5,656 nt of DNA, from positions 1 to 5,656 of the forward strand of contig DASTPP010000103.1 in the NCBI GenBank assembly GCA_035762175.1. The letters run 5' to 3'. The DNA is from DASTPP01 sp035762175. GTDB taxonomy: Bacteria; Myxococcota_A; Polyangia; Polyangiales; Polyangiaceae. Shown here one piece after another: positions 5,384 to 5,656 of this stretch. Position numbers and translations under genes: made by a program. The first letter of the stretch is position 1; each line of letters begins with the position of its first letter. A model generated the notes under the pieces. It did no database searches. It saw only the letters and a list, made by a program, of their open reading frames with translations, and was not told where the DNA came from.

Positions 5384-5530
5384 TCAGTGCGGGCGCGTGC
5401 CCGGCCGATTTCGGGCCGCAGGAAGCACGCTTGGCAGAAAGCGAGCGCCGCCCCGACCGGGCAGAACCCTTCGGCTCAGCGCTCGAAGGCGGGCGCGGGC
5501 GGGGTGAGCAAAATCGACCGGAGTCGACAT
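5384..5530 (-). CDS. Doubtful small ORF running into element B
   Basis: A 48-residue open frame starting MSTPVDFAHPARARLRALS. In its favour, the ATG (5528-5530) is preceded at normal distance by AAGGGAG, the best Shine-Dalgarno-like string in the window, and lies 13 bases after the stop of the upstream minus-strand gene, a normal operon spacing. Against it, third codon positions are far less GC-rich than in the real genes, the composition is Arg/Pro-rich and featureless, and the last third or so (5384-5436) is repeat-element sequence, the stop coming from the REP palindrome. It may be a gene truncated by the repeat, or chance. No family recognised. Confidence 0.22.
   Translation of the reverse strand: MSTPVDFAHPARARLRALSRRVLPGRGGARFLPSVLPAARNRPGTRPH
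5510..5527 (-). terminator. Weak terminator-like hairpin after the 5544-5656 gene
   Basis: Read on the minus strand, TCGAC, loop TCCG, GTCGA is followed by TTTT (5513-5510). It begins 16 bases after the stop of the upstream gene. The stem is only 5 bp, so it would be a weak terminator. It competes with the small-ORF reading of the same bases. Confidence 0.28.
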
Positions 5531-5543
5531 CTTGGTGCTCCCT

Positions 5544-5656
5544 TCAGCGCCGAACCCGTGGGTTGGGGACCAGGCGCTTGCGCAAGGTACGGATTTGCTC
5601 TCGGGTCTCGGGCGTGTCGTCAACGAGATAGACGTTCGTGTCGGGGTCGCGCTTCG
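5544..5656 (-). CDS. C-terminal end of an unrecognised protein
   Basis: The last 36 codons plus stop (TGA at 5544-5546) of a gene that starts beyond the right edge. The visible protein begins KRDPDTNVYLVDDTPETREQ and ends in a basic tail (LRKRLVPNPRVRR). About four fifths of third positions are G or C, and the peptide has a normal mixed composition, unlike the other two minus-strand frames here, one of which has a stop. It is too short to assign to a family. The gene is convergent with the lipoprotein gene, with element B between them. Confidence 0.55.
   Translation of the reverse strand, partial: KRDPDTNVYLVDDTPETREQIRTLRKRLVPNPRVRR

Larger units (their letters stand above)
5138..5436. repeat. 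REPIN/BIME-like symmetric repeat, element B
   Basis: A second copy of the element A family, in the convergent spacer after the lipoprotein gene. The core inverted repeats 5160-5195 and 5370-5404 match except for one indel. Beyond them the symmetry continues: 5138-5161 pairs with 5413-5436 (two mismatches), interrupted by ten extra bases on the right side. The ends carry ACT-GA-AGT palindromes (5170-5191 and 5374-5394), imperfect here through a C/A mismatch or T-G pair. Inner hairpins at 5242-5267 and 5319-5344 are mirror images, and their flanks 5233-5246 and 5340-5353 form a perfect 14-bp inverted repeat. Bases 5206-5294 align with 222-312 of element A at roughly 80% identity in the same orientation. 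The left end begins immediately after the lipoprotein stop codon. There is no transposase ORF. Confidence 0.82.

Noticed and set aside
5160..5404. Integron attC site or phage attachment site reading of element B
   Set aside because: The nested symmetric hairpins and a second copy 5 kb away fit a dispersed palindromic repeat; no integrase, cassette array or tRNA gene is nearby.

Overview
The window is extremely GC-rich (roughly three quarters or more G+C by eye), with nearly every third codon position G or C. This base composition, a lipoprotein with an 'NNCNG...EGC' (MopE-type) cysteine motif, a CPBP protease of a type common in Myxococcota, and a large anchored HEAT-repeat protein together suggest a myxobacterium-like member of the Myxococcota. 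That is an inference from style and gene content; no rRNA or other marker gene is present.

Layout. Bases 1-120 (minus strand) are the first 40 codons of nadC, cut by the window edge. Bases 121-421 are a spacer holding G-tracts and a symmetric repeat element (element A, 181-414) with perfect 39-bp terminal inverted repeats. Bases 422-1830 (minus) are a two-gene unit: a CPBP intramembrane protease followed, through a 4-base GTGA overlap, by a HAD-IB phosphatase-like protein. Bases 1831-2021 are a divergent spacer. Bases 2022-5137 (plus) are a second two-gene unit: an 841-residue membrane-anchored HEAT-repeat protein, then, through a 4-base ATGA overlap, a 197-residue lipoprotein with a MopE-like Cys motif and a DUF2135-like beta domain. 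Bases 5138-5543 hold a second copy of the repeat family (element B, 5138-5436) and a small doubtful ORF. Bases 5544-5656 (minus) are the last 36 codons of an unrecognised gene that enters from beyond the window.

How the genes may work together. NadC is NAD-biosynthesis housekeeping. The HEAT protein and the lipoprotein are translationally coupled and both are predicted to lie on the periplasmic side of the envelope, so they probably act as a pair; their function is unknown to me. The protease and phosphatase are coupled in the same way, but no shared pathway is evident.

The most unusual content is non-coding. A and B belong to one dispersed repeat family, REPIN/BIME-like in architecture. Each has outer palindromes around an ACTGAAGT core and two inner hairpins in mirror orientation, with stem sequences that differ between hairpins while pairing is kept. 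Both lie directly beside the stop codon of a neighbouring gene. A second curiosity is in codon use: in all 23 places where Glu, Lys or Gln precedes Asp or Glu, the A-ending codon is used, although G-ending codons dominate elsewhere, which removes AGGA (Shine-Dalgarno-like) strings from the genes.
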